DNA of 64,000 nucleotides from assembly GCF_040807025.1 (NCBI RefSeq), contig NC_090942.1, positions 40,626,911 to 40,690,910 of the forward strand, written 5' to 3'. The position numbers were made by a program, and so were the translations under genes. The stretch comes from Struthio camelus (Eukaryota; Chordata; Aves; Struthioniformes; Struthionidae). Under the pieces are notes generated by a model. That model was given only the letters and a program-made list of their open reading frames with translations, was not told the DNA's origin and did no database searches. Positions 12,398 to 24,696 of the stretch are shown piece after piece. Numbering within the stretch: the first letter of the stretch is position 1; each line of letters opens with the position of its first letter.

Positions 12398-13814
12398 AGA
12401 ATGGATGTTCTCTGTTTTTGTTTCTTTTAAACTGGAGAGGCTTAGTTTTTCTATTTTTTTATCTGATTGTTTAGTTGCATACCCAAATCCTTGTAAATGT
12501 TTTCCCTAGTTGTACGTGGATAATTGCAAATTTAAATATTGTATATACTTGTCATATGTATTCCTAGAAAAAATACATGACATTCTTTATAGAAATACTT
12601 AATTCCTGATTTCCTTTTCTAATGCATTTGCTTTTTGTACAGGTTGAACAGACTTTTTCCTAATTTTATTTATAGATTTTTTTTTAATGTAGCCTCTTAA
12701 AGTTACCATTGGCTCCTGTGTAGACTGAGATACAGCCTTAAATTTCTTAGCTTAATGCTTGTTAAGATACTGTTTGTCATGTAGATTCAAATATAAGACA
12801 TGCATGTTTGACTGATACACTTCAGAGATCCAAGACACTAAATTCTTCTACATTGACATATGAACCTCGCCATATCGCATAGAAGGAAAGTGCAGATCAG
12901 TGTGCATATTCTTAAAGCAGATTGAATTCTTTTCGAAGCAAGCATTTTGACTTTGAGAAGTAACATGGATTTTTCTTTTTCTTTTTTTTTAAGATTTAAA
13001 TTATTTTGGTAATTGATTGCATAGATCTTAAACAAAATGGTCGCAGCATGCTAGTTAGTCATGATGTTTTTGCAGAAATTCTGCAACTTCACACTATATT
13101 GCCTTGCAATTAATATTGCAGATAGGCTTGGATTTGGGGTGTATGGTTTTGTTTTGTTTGCCTTTTTTTTTTTTAATTAAGATGATCTGACATGCTGAGT
13201 ATTTTCAGATTAATTTTAGCCTTAGAGAATGAATGATTAAAAAGTAATTTGGAGCATAAGAAGTTCTTTAATTTGATATTCTCGTGGGATTTTTTCCATG
13301 TTGGGCAAAATCTGATAAAGCATCTCCTTCTGTTTGAGTATTATGCACTTGTTAGTACTTCGATCCTTTCTAACGCCCCAGTTATCCTAGTGGATATTAG
13401 GGTCTGGTGTGACCTGTGTCTCTGCTTAAATGTTTTAAAGCTTCTTTTGAAATACACTAGTTGTATTGAAGTATCTTGAAAATAGTAAACTGTATATGTT
13501 TGATCCCAATGAAACGGAGCATTTCAGTTGTAAAAATTCCCATCCAATCATACCGTGTAATAAATGTGATTTTACATGATTCAGCACTAACATTTTTGAA
13601 TATATTCAATTAATAGACCTTGGTGGCCTGACCCTCTTGTATACTGTATTTTGTAATAGAAAATATTTTAAACTGTGCATATGATCGTTACATTATGAAA
13701 CAGACGTTCACTTGATCTTCAAAAATAAGAAACTGAGGAATGTGCTTTTATAAATACAAGTGATTGCAAATTCACTTTCCTTACTAGTGCAGGTGTCCTT
13801 TTTAAAAAAACAAG

Positions 13815-13834
13815 CAAACAAACAAACAAACAAA
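13815..13834. repeat. (CAAA)5 microsatellite
   Basis: Five perfect CAAA units directly follow an A-rich run. Confidence 0.9.
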
Positions 13835-14142
13835 TCAGGTGTTTTAAAAGCGAAATACATTCCTATTTCGTAAACCTAACATTTTTATGAAGATACTAGC
13901 GCTGCTGACTTTTTAAATGTAAAGGCTGTGTTGTCTTCCGACACCATTTCATTTCCTAGTTCCCATTTTGGGCAAAGATGTGTGAGTGAACTATTCAAGA
14001 AATGGTTTTTGAAATACGGCATTGGGGCTGGTCTAAGTTGGAATGCAGAATTGCGATGCAAAATATAAAGAAATGGATGTTTGTCAGAATTCCTGACTCC
14101 AAAAGATTTTATATATAGTAAGCAGTTTTCTGATACCAGCAG

Positions 14143-14196
14143 GCCAAAGAGTCTGTTGAATTCTTGAGTCTCTGGAGACCCATGTTTCTCAACAAG
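14143..14196 (+). other. Candidate UTR/alternative exon (54 nt)
   Basis: This segment is preceded by an AG acceptor (ATACCAGCAG, ending 14142; modest pyrimidine tract) and followed by a strong donor, AACAAG|GTAAGA at 14197. It is open in one frame with no stop. It pairs with a second exon-like segment 150 bases downstream. If spliced from the last pre-terminal CPSF6 exon in the known phase, it would add only a few residues before a stop, so a UTR exon is the simpler reading. Inference from splice signals only. Confidence 0.35.
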
Positions 14197-14346
14197 GTAA
14201 GATGGTATGCTAGCAAATGTGCATTTTAATGCATTTTCAGTGGGGGTACTTAGTCTATAAGTTTAGGGACAGGTGCATTTTTTTTCTTGATGTTATACTT
14301 GAAATATTGCATTAACTTTTAGTTTTCATGGTTTTCTTTTTTTCAG

Positions 14347-14475
14347 CCTTTAGGAGAGACTGTTAAGCAATTTGCTGTCCAACTTTTTTGTTGGTCTTAA
14401 ACTGCAATAGTAGTTTACCTTGTACTGAAGAAATAAAACCCATTTTTATAAATAAATAATTTTGTCTGTCTTCAT
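14347..14475 (+). other. Candidate terminal exon, 3' end of a + strand transcript
   Basis: A strong acceptor (polypyrimidine TTTTCTTTTTTTCAG, ending 14346) opens a segment that contains AATAAA at 14432-14437 and again at 14451-14456, followed by a GU/U-rich stretch (TTTTGTCTGTCTTC). This is the classic layout of a vertebrate last exon. The likeliest owner is CPSF6, the only upstream + strand gene in view; an unannotated noncoding RNA is the alternative. Confidence 0.4.
14432..14456 (+). terminator. Paired poly(A) signals
   Basis: Two canonical AATAAA hexamers, at 14432-14437 and 14451-14456, lie 19 bases apart with a downstream GU-rich element. A further AATAAA at 14810-14815 is also usable. 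Confidence 0.5.
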
Positions 14476-14559
14476 TTCAGCTTCCCTGCTACCCTTGCAG
14501 TGCTCACTGTGTCAGAGTCTTTTCAAATATTCAGACATTAAAACTTAGAGTGTGAATGC

Positions 14560-14605
14560 AATTATAGCTAGATACCGTGCTATAATTATTTCTAAATCTA
14601 GAAAT
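14560..14605. repeat. Two adjacent small inverted repeats
   Basis: AATTATAGC (14560-14568) pairs with GCTATAATT (14579-14587) across 10 nt. Immediately next, ATTTCTA (14588-14594) pairs with TAGAAAT (14599-14605) across 4 nt. Both are AT-rich and may be chance; their back-to-back placement is the only unusual point. Confidence 0.75.
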
Positions 14606-17600
14606 GATTTTTGTTTATACAAACGACCTTCTGATCTGGTCTCTAAAGGGGTAAAACACTTTTTGCAGAGTTTTGAGTTAGCAAGAAGTGCATACATTGA
14701 TTTTGTTTTTTTGTTTTTTTTTTTAAACCAACAGGGGTATTTTTGTCTGTAATATTTTTTCTGTGAAATGCAGTGACCCACACGTAATGTATCACTGTGA
14801 AGAAAAAACAATAAAAGCAACCTGTGTAAAATAATTGCAGTCTTTGATTCTCAAAATATGATTTAAAAACATTAGTGTAAATGCTACCGGAAGTCCTTGG
14901 TAGCTGTGGGCTTATTGTGTAGCATGGGTAAAAACAGTGATAGCAAAACTTGGTTTTTTTTAATCTGGCTTCCTTAGTTGACCAAATCTGGCAAATATTA
15001 GTCACTGCGAAGCACCTGTCTTTGTTAAACACGGCAGTGGTTAAAGCAAGCTTCTTTTTGGCAGAAGATCGGCCGTATGCCACGGTGAACTCTTGTCACT
15101 TCATCTCATGCAGACAGTTGATCCGGCACCAATGGCATAACCTGTCCTGCTTTAAAACTAATCTTGGCACTGTGGTTTAACAGGGCAAATGTTTTATTCC
15201 TCTTACTGCTAAATCACTGTGTATATATAAAAGACACGTATAATGTTAAATACAGAAAGCTATTATTAGCATTATACTGGGCCATTCTAATGGTGGAATT
15301 ACTCTTCATAATATTTGTTGAAGAAACTGATTTACTCTGTAACGATATATATTATCTATTGTACTATGTTAGACTATTGGTACCATTTTGCAGTGTTAAC
15401 ATCTCCAACTTATGTCTGTGGCAAGCCTTCAGCATTCTGCAACGGTAGGATTATGTGAGAACTCTGATTTTCATTTGGGAAAAAATTTTTTCTAGTCCTT
15501 GTAGCTTCAGAAAGAAATCTGAAACGCAACCTGATTGGCTCTAAATCAGAATAGTCATGATTTTATTTAAATGTGATTTTTGAATGACAGAAGCTGGGCG
15601 ATTCTGTAGGTCCGTGTAGAGGAAACAAACACTCATTAGAAAATGAATCTGAATTTCTTTGCCTACTGCACTAAATCTGTAATAATTAAAATAGTAATGA
15701 CTGTAAAGGGCTCAAATGTTAATTGTTTCAAGTAGCAAGCAACAAGATATGAAAACTAGCTCGGCCACAGATTATTTACTGCACCAGATATGCCCGAACT
15801 TCACAGTTAACCTGGGTTCTTAGCTAGATTAACCTGGATTTTAGCCCTGGTTTCTTTATCAACATGGAGGTTCTGACATGGTTTGAGCTGAGGTAGGTGG
15901 GGTTCTCAGCTGGGACTCCAGGCTTTGCTCTGGGTTGAGAGCACAGGTGAAGAATCACTGCTCATCGTTTTGTTTTGTTTTGTTTTAATTTTGAAGTACC
16001 TTATTGCAATTTTCCTCTAGGTTGGGGGGTTCAGCAGTTCCCATTTCTGAATGAGAGAGAAACCTAGAGCATCCTGTCCCCAAAAGCACAGGCTGTATAG
16101 ACACAGTGAGGATTCAGTAGTACGTGGATGAATTCTGTTGTAGAAGCATTCGAGCATAGAGTAGCTAACCAGGATACCAGATCCTCAAGATCTGTCTTGA
16201 ATCAGTTTCAGGAGGGAGGAGGAAGGTAAGCACTTTGAGTAAGTTTTTTTTTTTTTTCCTTCCACCCACATACTGGGAAAATATCACGGGTTGAGTAGAG
16301 ACAAGGAAATAATTTGACACTTCCCTCGAAGTGTTTCAACTTGGGCAAAAGAGTAGTTTCATTAGAAGCTCTTACAAGAAAGAGTTCCAAAATTGAAACA
16401 GAATTTTTTTTTTTAAAACCTTGGAGACTTGCCTTCCTCCCATGTGCCTCCCATAACAAGTCTGCTGTTCGGCTGGGCTGTCAGACTGAAGCTCACGTTT
16501 CCATGCGAGGTCCTGCAGCAGGGAGTTGAAACTCACGCTCTCTTACTCCAAAACTTGGTCCAAACACCAGCTGTCAGCTATGCTGGGGACAGCACAAGTC
16601 ACAGAACTGGGTTTTGCTCTTGGGGGTGGGGGGGTGTTTTCCCTCCCCCTACAGAAATTTAAGGAGAAAAACTGCTGATTTGGAGGGTATAAGTTAGGAA
16701 AACTTTCCTGCTCGACCCTACTTGCAAGAACCTTGCCTCCAGCCTTTTTCAGAGTATCTTGTCTACAGTTGCTGCAGATATGGGAGGCCAGAGCCTCAGC
16801 TGCGCTGAAGGGAGAGAAGCCGGGCTTCAGCAGATCATTTTCCTTGCTTCTTCCCCCTCTACTGTCTAGCAATGCAGGAACTGGTGCAGATGCCTCCTGT
16901 CTGCCACCTCTTGCTGCAGGCAGATCAGCCTCAGAAGAGAGCTAACTCTTCCTCATCTATCCTATACTCCAGGAGGAGAACTTTATCTTAAAAAAAAAAA
17001 AAAAAAAAAAACTCGTTCTGAGCACAGCCATTGTGGTTGGGTAACGCTACTGTGTGGTCCTGACTTAATATTGACTGGCACGCTGTGGGGAAGGGGTGGG
17101 AGGGGTAGGATATTCTTAAGGTTTAGCAAGGGAGGACCTAGAGAAGCCACTTCTAAGAGCTGTGGGTTCTTAAAACCAGCTGCCATTAAAGAGAAATTTC
17201 TAGATGCAGGATGAGGCAGCTGTTGTGTTCTTATGCAGATTCTCTGTTGCAGGTTTTGCAGCACAGAGAGCAAAGCTGCAAAGTCCCCAAGGTTTCTTTA
17301 TGCAAAGAGAAAGTCTTCCCTTACTGCTGAACCGCTTCTGACCAACTTCAGTGAATGTGCTAGAGAACCTTCTCCTCTTACAAAGCCAGCATCTTGCTTC
17401 ATTTCCTGTCAGTAGAGGAGCATTAGGGATCTGGGAGAGGCTTTTATTTCTGAACTCTGTGTGGAAGTGAAGGAGATGTAAGCATCTGCTGGGAGGCAAA
17501 AATTGCATAAGTAGTTATTTTAAGTGTCCCTTTTGTCCCCTGTTGTATTTGGGGAGGGAAGAGATCCTCAGAATATTAGTGATGTTCTGTAGCTTTTCAT

Positions 17601-18254
17601 TCTCCCCTGGTTCATCCTTGAAACTTTCTCCTTTTCATTTCAGGTAATATTGCAGCTGGTCCAGGGGAGATGATAAGTTGCAAAAGAGAGGAAGAGCAGA
17701 ATGCAAATCACATTCCAAAATCAACAGGGCAAAGTCGGTATATAGCTGTGAAAGATAAGTTTGTTCAGTGCAGACTGAGTAAAAGGAAGATGCAGCTTGT
17801 AGTAGAGGTGTAGCTTACGATTACACCAAGACATCTTTTATACAAACACTATTACGGGAACATCAGAGATGCAGGCACACCTGCAGAGTCTTTGCCCCCA
17901 GTTTATCCTGAAATACTAGACTATGATAAATTGTGACATGCTAGGATAGGAAGCACTGCTTTAGTTACTTTGGGGCCAGAACCTATGTTCTGCATTGGCA
18001 AGTAGCTGAGTTCTCAGGAAGGCCTGTAGCATCACATTCTCAGAAATAAGATTCAGCAAGATGTTTGCCAAGTTAACTTCTGTGCGTCTTCAGAAGGATA
18101 GCCACGTGGTAGCATAGTTTTTTTGTTTTTTTTTTTTAATATAGGGGTGTAAACTGCATGCTCTTAACATATCTGACAGGAGGACTGAAGTGGTTAAAGG
18201 ATCATAAGTTTACTTGATCTCCTGGGTCTGTCTTGGTTTACAACACAGGTTATT
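14606..18254. other. Intergenic region, CPSF6 to LYZ
   Basis: No gene is recognised. It holds low-complexity runs, including an uninterrupted A22 at 16990-17011 and a T12 near 16245. ORFs around 16.2-17.5 kb have no recognisable domain and overlap on both strands. Confidence 0.6.
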
Positions 18255-18386
18255 CAGGCAGGTTACAACCCGTCTGGATGTGATCCTGGGCAATATGCTC
18301 TAGGTGACCCTGCTTGAGCAGGGAGGTTGGACGAGATGATCTCCAGAGGTCCCTTCCAACCTAAACGATTCTGTGATTCTGTGATT
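18255..18386 (+). mobile_element. CR1 non-LTR retrotransposon, 5'-truncated 3' end
   Basis: The segment carries the avian CR1 3' UTR signature: TGCTTGAGCAGGGAGGTTGG, then GATGATCTCCAGAGGTCCCT, then TTCCAACCTAAACGATTCTGTGATTCTGTG in pieces, ending in the octamer tail (ATTCTGTG)2 at 18367-18386. CR1 copies are usually 5'-truncated by incomplete reverse transcription, as here (about 130 bp). The tail defines the + orientation. The 5' boundary is approximate. Confidence 0.92.
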
Positions 18387-21300
18387 ATTCCAAGCATAGC
18401 GAAGAATGAACTTTAAAGAGCTGACGCTCAATAACGTTCTACAAGTTGCAGTTGTTCAGAGTGCTGCTGCTCAGGAGAGTTTGCAATGTAAAGAGATGGA
18501 CGGACCTTTAAACGGGACTGCAGGAGAAGGAAAGTTGCATTATATTTTTTGTCAGTTTTGCCTCTTAGAGGATCTGTTACTAAAAAGCAATAGCTTTTGA
18601 AAAATTTGAGTAAGTGGTTGGAGGTGAGGAGACAAGAAATGTGATTCACATCCAAGAAAAATAACTTGCTGGGAAATGTGCAAGAGTGAAATGTTAGAAA
18701 AACAGCACAGAAAGAGGCCAAAGTGAGAGCAGCGTCAGAATATATTTCCTTTTGTAGGCTGGAGGTGAAAGGAGGGCTTTTGTGAAAGACGCAAAGTGGC
18801 GTGATACATTGGCAGCCCGTGGAAGCGAGTTTATTTTCAACAAGCTGGGAGATGGGCTGCTGTCAGCCAGGCAAGGGAGAAAGAAGGGCTGGTGCTAAAA
18901 GGACTAGGTGATATTTTAGCCGGTTGAAGTTTGAGCTAGAATTGAGCCAGAGAGGAGACTTCTCCCTTTCTCCTGGTCATATAACATAATATGTTTCACA
19001 TCATAGAAAACAGTGAAGATGCCAGTCATGCTTTTAATGCTGAAACAAATTAAGCTACGTGGAGCTGAAGGAACTGGTAAAAAGTTTTCTGTCTTTTTTC
19101 TCCTTACCAAAAAAAATAAATAAATTGCTCCTGGAAAGGTGTATAAACAGCTGCAGAGTGTGTGTGTGTGTGGTTTTTTTTTTTTTTAATTTGTTTGCAG
19201 AAATACAGGTTTTTCATCTGTTGGTAGAAGACAGCTCTCCATTTTTAATTATCTGGTTCTGCTTATTCATCCCTTCTGAACAATTTATGGGAAACCCTAA
19301 GTCTAGAAAACTGTAAGTCTTATAAACCTTGTGCCATCTGTACAAGTGGGAAATGGAAACCATTGGAAGAGTGAGTTTCTTCACAAACAGGGTTTGTCCG
19401 TTTTGCAGATTGCAGAAATGACCCAGTGTAAACAGCAAGTGTCTTAAAAATATATATATTGCTGATTATGTTTTCTGAAATACTTAATCTACTTAGCACT
19501 GTTACTTGTCGGCTGGCTTTCATCTTTCTGTCTTATATACGTATAGTGACTTTAGGCGTTGAGGTATTCTGTCGCCCGAAGGAAAGCACGTTCAAAGTGT
19601 TGGGAAGATTCAGAAGTGCTCCAGAAAGGTCTCCTCCGGCCATCTAGTGGCCTGAAAAAAACCCTCTCTGCTCTATTGCTTAATAACCTTAAGAACTGAA
19701 AGATTCTTGAGCTTCCGTTTGCCTGCGGGAAATGGCGGCTTGTCGCACGTCCCCTCTTTTACTTTCGTGCCTATAGTTTTTGAGGTTAAGGTAAAAAGGA
19801 AGCCTGTAAAAGTAGTTCTTGGGGGTTGGGTGTTTTTGTTTTAAAGCCTGTATTTCAAATACGTCTTTTCTGCGAGAGAATATGTGGAGAATTGATCTAT
19901 TGAAAACAGAATTGCAAGAGACTGAAAGCTGAGTAGGTTACGGGAAAGAGATTTAATGAGACCATCTAAAAATTATTACTTCAAACACCTGTTTGACTAA
20001 TGAGACTTTCGATAAATGAGTGTAATTATATGTCTGAGACCCTTGCTTGCGAAAATAATGTGATGTCCGTACATTAGTCACTGATCCCATATATCCCTCT
20101 CCTTATGAGTTATATGAGCTGTGCAGCAAAGTTAGATTTGGTAATCCCCAACTGCCCTAGATTTAAGAAGATGGCAGTCACTTCTTCCCCTTTTTCCCCT
20201 AAATACTTTTTACCTTGCCCTGACACCTCATTGAAAAGTCTGTTTCTTACCTTATTTTTTCTGCGTTATTTTGAACGCCCTTGAGTGCATTATTGTTAAA
20301 TTCCTGTGTATGCTTTCCTACAGAGCATGCTTAAATGTGAAGTAAAAAATGTTTTAATGCGCGGAAGCGTTCCTTTGACACAGAAAGCACTGCAAGATAA
20401 TAAACACGTAGGAGGAGAAAACGTTGGCTGTAGTTGCTCTGACGAGCGCTTTTCAGAAAAGCGGCCGAGGATGGGTGGGTTTGGCGGTGGAGCAGAGGGG
20501 GTTTGCCTTTGAAGGAGCCGGGAGGTACAGCCGTGGTTCTGCTGGCTTTGCCATGTTTCCGAACTGATGCTTAAAACTCCCTGGTGTCCCCTTCCCCGGG
20601 TTAGCCATCTATTCATTTTTGACAGACAGGCAGCTACCTTCACCCTTTACAATCTGCAGACTGTGCTTCACTTAAAAATATGTGGCTCTACCTGGATATG
20701 TTACAACAGCGCACTGCTGAAAGGGGACTAAAACAGGGGCCATTCATCCCAAACAGAATCCTTATTCATGGATCAAGCTGTGAGGGACTTGGGCTCCAAC
20801 CTCAAATAGTTAATTGGAACCTATGCATAATTAAAACTGCATTCTCACTTTCCTAAATCATTTAGCCTGGAATCTTTACAGCATGTTGGTTTGCAACTCC
20901 CATTTTCTCAAAGACCCATCGTGTAAGAGTAACAAAAACGTTGAACAAATTAGAACAGCCAACTGAGTGTTGTAGAAGAAACTGTTGGGGAAAAAAATGT
21001 CTAAATTGTGTTGTGGATGTTTTTTCATATGTGAAGCACTTTGAAAAGAGTCGGAGAAGGTCAAGTTTTATTAGCAGCTATAAAAAAAATGAGGGGAGTG
21101 ATTAACCCTACTGTTTCTCTCTACAAGAAAACCTGTATTTTGAACTTCTCTGTTTAGGTATAACTTTTCCATAATGGTCAAAACTATCTGCTGGCTGGCT
21201 TCCATCTCAGCTGGAGTCCTGTAAAATTTTCTCACTGTTTCTTCCACAGCAGTAACAGTATGATACTTCAGAAAAATGAAGGCTTTCCGTCACGTGGGAT

Positions 21301-23399
21301 CCCTGCTGTGACCTCCCAATTTTAACAATTATCCCCTAACTAGTCCATTCATTGAAGTTATTTGGAGGGGAGGAGGGGGAGTAATTTTATGCCTTTTACT
21401 CAAAAGGAATTTAGAAATGAAACCCGTACCTCTGCGCTGTCACTTCCTTCAGCATTCTTTTGCTTATAATTACAGCAATAACTAGCTCGGATTATTAACT
21501 GCCAGGGGCTTGGGTGCGTTATTGAGGAACAGAGGAGAGTTTATATAAATTCACCTCTTTATTTAGAATAAAAAACTGGCAAGTTACCAAACCCAAAAAG
21601 CTTTACCACCTAATTAAATTAATAGTCTGTTAAAACCATCAGAGGCTAGCAGGAGAGGTGGTGGTATAAGTGTGGAGCTAGGTTCATGCTACCTCCTGCT
21701 GTGCCTATTTCTTGGAGCAGGAGGCCTCTCCCCCACTTACTTCAATTCTTTCTAGGACGCTGTGGGAAGATTGAGGAAATTCTTATATGAATCTCATGCA
21801 AGATTAACACCTTTGAGATTATATGGAATCTCCTTATGAAGATTAAAATGTTGCTAGCTCTTTTAACTTGAAAACTTCAGCAAATAAACAACCCACATTT
21901 CTGGAATTAAGTATTCAGTTTACCTAATCTATGTTAGAATGCCTGGTCATACAATTTTGCTCAAAGTCTTGAGTTGGAAGTTGTTCTTTATCAAACAGCC
22001 CACTACCTGTGTGCCTTTATGTCTGAAGGAGTTTTAAAATATAAGGAAGACAGGCAGATGAAGAGTGTCCTAGCTCTTGGTCTCATGCTGTGGTACAGTC
22101 AATATGCAACAAACAGTTTCCAGTTTCTTATATTTCCCCACCCATTTCAGTAATTATGTCTTGTATTATTCTGTCTCAGGATAAGACCTGCAAATTTCCA
22201 GATTATCCTGGTTTGCAGCAATCGAAAAGGAAAGTCTGTTAGCTGAAGAAAACTAGTCCCTGATTGCATGCAGCTTGTAAGCCTTATCGTTTTGGATGTA
22301 TTGCTGATAGCAGGAACCAGCATGGCTGTGACCATATGCAGCCACATAGCCGTTAATGTGGTTGGGAGCATGTTGTTTATTCTGTGCATGGGTGGTTCTG
22401 CCTCGGGAGCCAGTAGGCACGGTGCTACACAATGAAGTCCAAATACGAGGGTAGCTAGATGCTTTGAGCTGCACAACCAGGACACTTTTTGGAGTGTTAA
22501 AACTCAGCAGGAGTTTTAAAACTATGGCCGGAGTGGCCCAACTTCTGATCCTTCCTCATTTCTTTTAAGACCACTGCATGTGATAATTCTTCACCTAAAC
22601 TGCCTACTTGGGTGGAGGCTGTGCTTAGCAGTTGCATGGTGGTGGCAGATTGTGTGTGGCAGTCCCCAAAGTAGGTTGGCAGAAGCAGGTTCCAGGAGCT
22701 GTTTTCTTCAGGGTTCTCCCAGTCTCACTGGGCACTAGCTCTGTCTACCACACTGCGTGGTGCTGCTCAGGCCTTTCTTCCACTGCAGGTAGCAACCTGG
22801 GTATCGGTCTCACTTAAAGAATCCCATCTATTTCCAGGCCTTTCCATGCCATCTTGTGGTGCGGATTTTTTCATTCCACTGTTGTTCCTACAGAGATCAG
22901 GTTTTCTGCCCTGTGACTGGCCTTGTACCACTACTTTCCTGTGACCCTGGAAGCAACTGCTTTGGAGACTGCCACTCTTGACATGATTTTCTTTATTCCT
23001 GCATGTGTTCTGTGCCAGTTTCTCTAGTTCTGCTCTTTTTTTTTTTTTTCCTTAAATGTGCTTCCACGCTGCTAGTAACATTCATGCCTGTGAACATTCA
23101 AACAATGAATCCATTAATATGGTGTTCTTCTGGTGATCAGATCTTTGTGTGGGGCTTAAAAAAATGGAAGTCTGTTTCTCTCCCGTTCTCCCATCTGTGA
23201 CAAGTCATGTCCGACACAGCAAATTACAGGTAAAAAGGGTGGAGGGGGCCTTCAGCCCTGCATGTTTCATTGCAAGGCTGCAGGATCAACTGAGCGAACT
23301 AAGTAGCAACATGGAGAAGGTAGCCTGAGTAAGAAGTTTAGTTTCCTACTGTGGCAGCTAACCACATCTTATAACGCCTTCTGAGAGTCATCTTAAAAC
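18387..23399. other. Intergenic, distal LYZ upstream region
   Basis: No gene or repeat is recognised with confidence. By distance from LYZ (7.5-12.5 kb upstream), this interval would correspond to the chicken lysozyme 5' matrix attachment region and -7.9 kb enhancer. I cannot confirm these from sequence; it is a positional inference only. Confidence 0.5.
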
Positions 23400-24220
23400 C
23401 CAATAGAGTCTATCTGGGGTTTTCGCTCCTTCTGCTCCTAGTGGAAGGCTATCCCACTATTTCACTGCTCCTAAGTTGCCACCTGAATTTTTTCTTGGCC
23501 AGATTATATTCATTTGATCTTGTGCGGATATTGTTCTCTACTTTATGTCGTTCCCTTCCCATTGTATTTAACCCCTTAAGGCATTCATAGCAACTAGTTA
23601 TAGTTCCCCTGCCTTTATTTTGGTAAGCTTAGTAAGGCTTTTCCGTTCTTTAGGACAGACTCTGTTCTGCCCACTTGCCCCCATTCTTGCACGTTTGCCT
23701 TTCAGTTCATTTTTCCTGTAACAGGAGAGAATATATACTCCTATAACAGAAATATTCTCCATATTCCAGATGAGGTCTTATTAGAGTTTGTATGGTGGCA
23801 TTAGCATTTAACCTATTTACTGGAATTATCTTGCCCACTGCAGCCTCACATTGTGGTCTCGCAGATCCTGTAATTAAATGGGATACTCAGTTATTTACAA
23901 TAGATACAAAAGCTTTTCTCTCAGCGGAGTCCCTAGGTACGCTTGATTCTCTTAAATCCTGTTCTGTTCCTGTAATAGCATTTTCTAGATCATTCAGTTG
24001 TTCTGTATGATATCCTTCTCCTCTATAGGGATGATTCCTTCTAAGTTTGTATCTTCGACAAATACTAGTCTATTTTTGTGTTCTGTGTAGTGGTCATTTA
24101 ATTCTTCAGTGCCTTTTCTTCCCATTCTGTTGATACCATTGGAACTCGGTTTGACCCAATTTTAGAAAGAAAAATGTCTAGCCAAAAGTCTCCTACCATT
24201 CGCTGTCCTTACTAGTTGAT
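23400..24220 (-). mobile_element. Ancient CR1-type LINE relic (minus strand)
   Basis: Read on the + strand, the segment contains a degraded reverse complement of the CR1-family reverse-transcriptase region and 3' end. Recognisable pieces, in the expected order, include ATTCCAGATGAGGTCTTATT (near 23764), a segment resembling the ATTGCTGACTCA-type stretch (CACATTGTGGTCTCGCAGAT), TCTAGATCATTCAGTTGTTC followed by TGTATGATATCC, and a TTTGTATCTTCGACAAAT segment. The copy is heavily diverged with many indels and has no usable ORF. It resembles CR1 groups known from turtles and other sauropsids, so it is probably old. Boundaries are approximate. Confidence 0.65.
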
Positions 24221-24674
24221 GTTACTAGTTGGAGTGACTCCTAAAATAGCAGAGAAACTTCCTTGGAACCGCGTTTGTGCAGTTTATTGCTTCTGTTCTG
24301 TAATTACTTTGAAATAACCCATTGGCATTCTAATAATTTTCGCTGTGGTTTCCACTATGTCTCTTTGTCCTTAACAAAGCTTACTCTAAGTGCCATACTT
24401 TTCTGTAATCTTGACAATCTGTCCAGCTGTCTGTCACAAGAGGAACTGATCTTTCCTGCTTCTTCCTCTTCAATCAACAAGTGAGATATAGGATCACCAA
24501 AAAACCAAATAGGAACGTTTGGGGCAGGCTGGCATTAAGCAAGAGGTAGATGAAGTAGGTATCTAGGTCAGCAGAATTCAGAAATAACAAGGTTGCAGCA
24601 AACAGTGTTGGCTGCACACTGAAAAACCAAGCATGATTTATGTGAGCGCACACCAAGCTGGATATGTGGTTTGC

Positions 24675-24696
24675 CAAACTACCATACGGTAGTTTG
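24675..24696. repeat. 9-bp inverted repeat about 6.2 kb upstream of LYZ
   Basis: CAAACTACC (24675-24683), a 4-nt loop, and GGTAGTTTG (24688-24696) form a perfect dyad. A TTTGCCAAA motif (NF1 half-site like) overlaps the left arm. The distance from the LYZ start codon (about 6.2 kb) matches the known chicken -6.1 kb enhancer. Regulatory function is an inference. Confidence 0.8.

Larger units (their letters stand above)
1215..14475 (+). other. CPSF6: CPSF6 3' UTR and downstream non-coding region
   Basis: About 13 kb of AT-rich sequence without any recognisable coding exon. All ORFs here are short and unconserved in appearance. CPSF6 has a long 3' UTR in vertebrates, so much of this may be transcribed. 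AATAAA hexamers are frequent (for example 1621-1626 and several near 3-5 kb), so the end cannot be fixed by eye. The best-formed end is at 14432-14475, where two AATAAA copies are followed by a GU/U-rich stretch. A donor just after the stop (1220), an 18-nt exon-like piece (1361-1378) and paired exon-like pieces near 14.1-14.5 kb suggest that part of it could be a spliced UTR intron. Confidence 0.5.

Noticed and set aside
16980-17011. A22 run as the tail of a processed pseudogene
   Set aside because: The upstream sequence shows no recognisable gene remnant or target-site duplication; it is treated as simple sequence.
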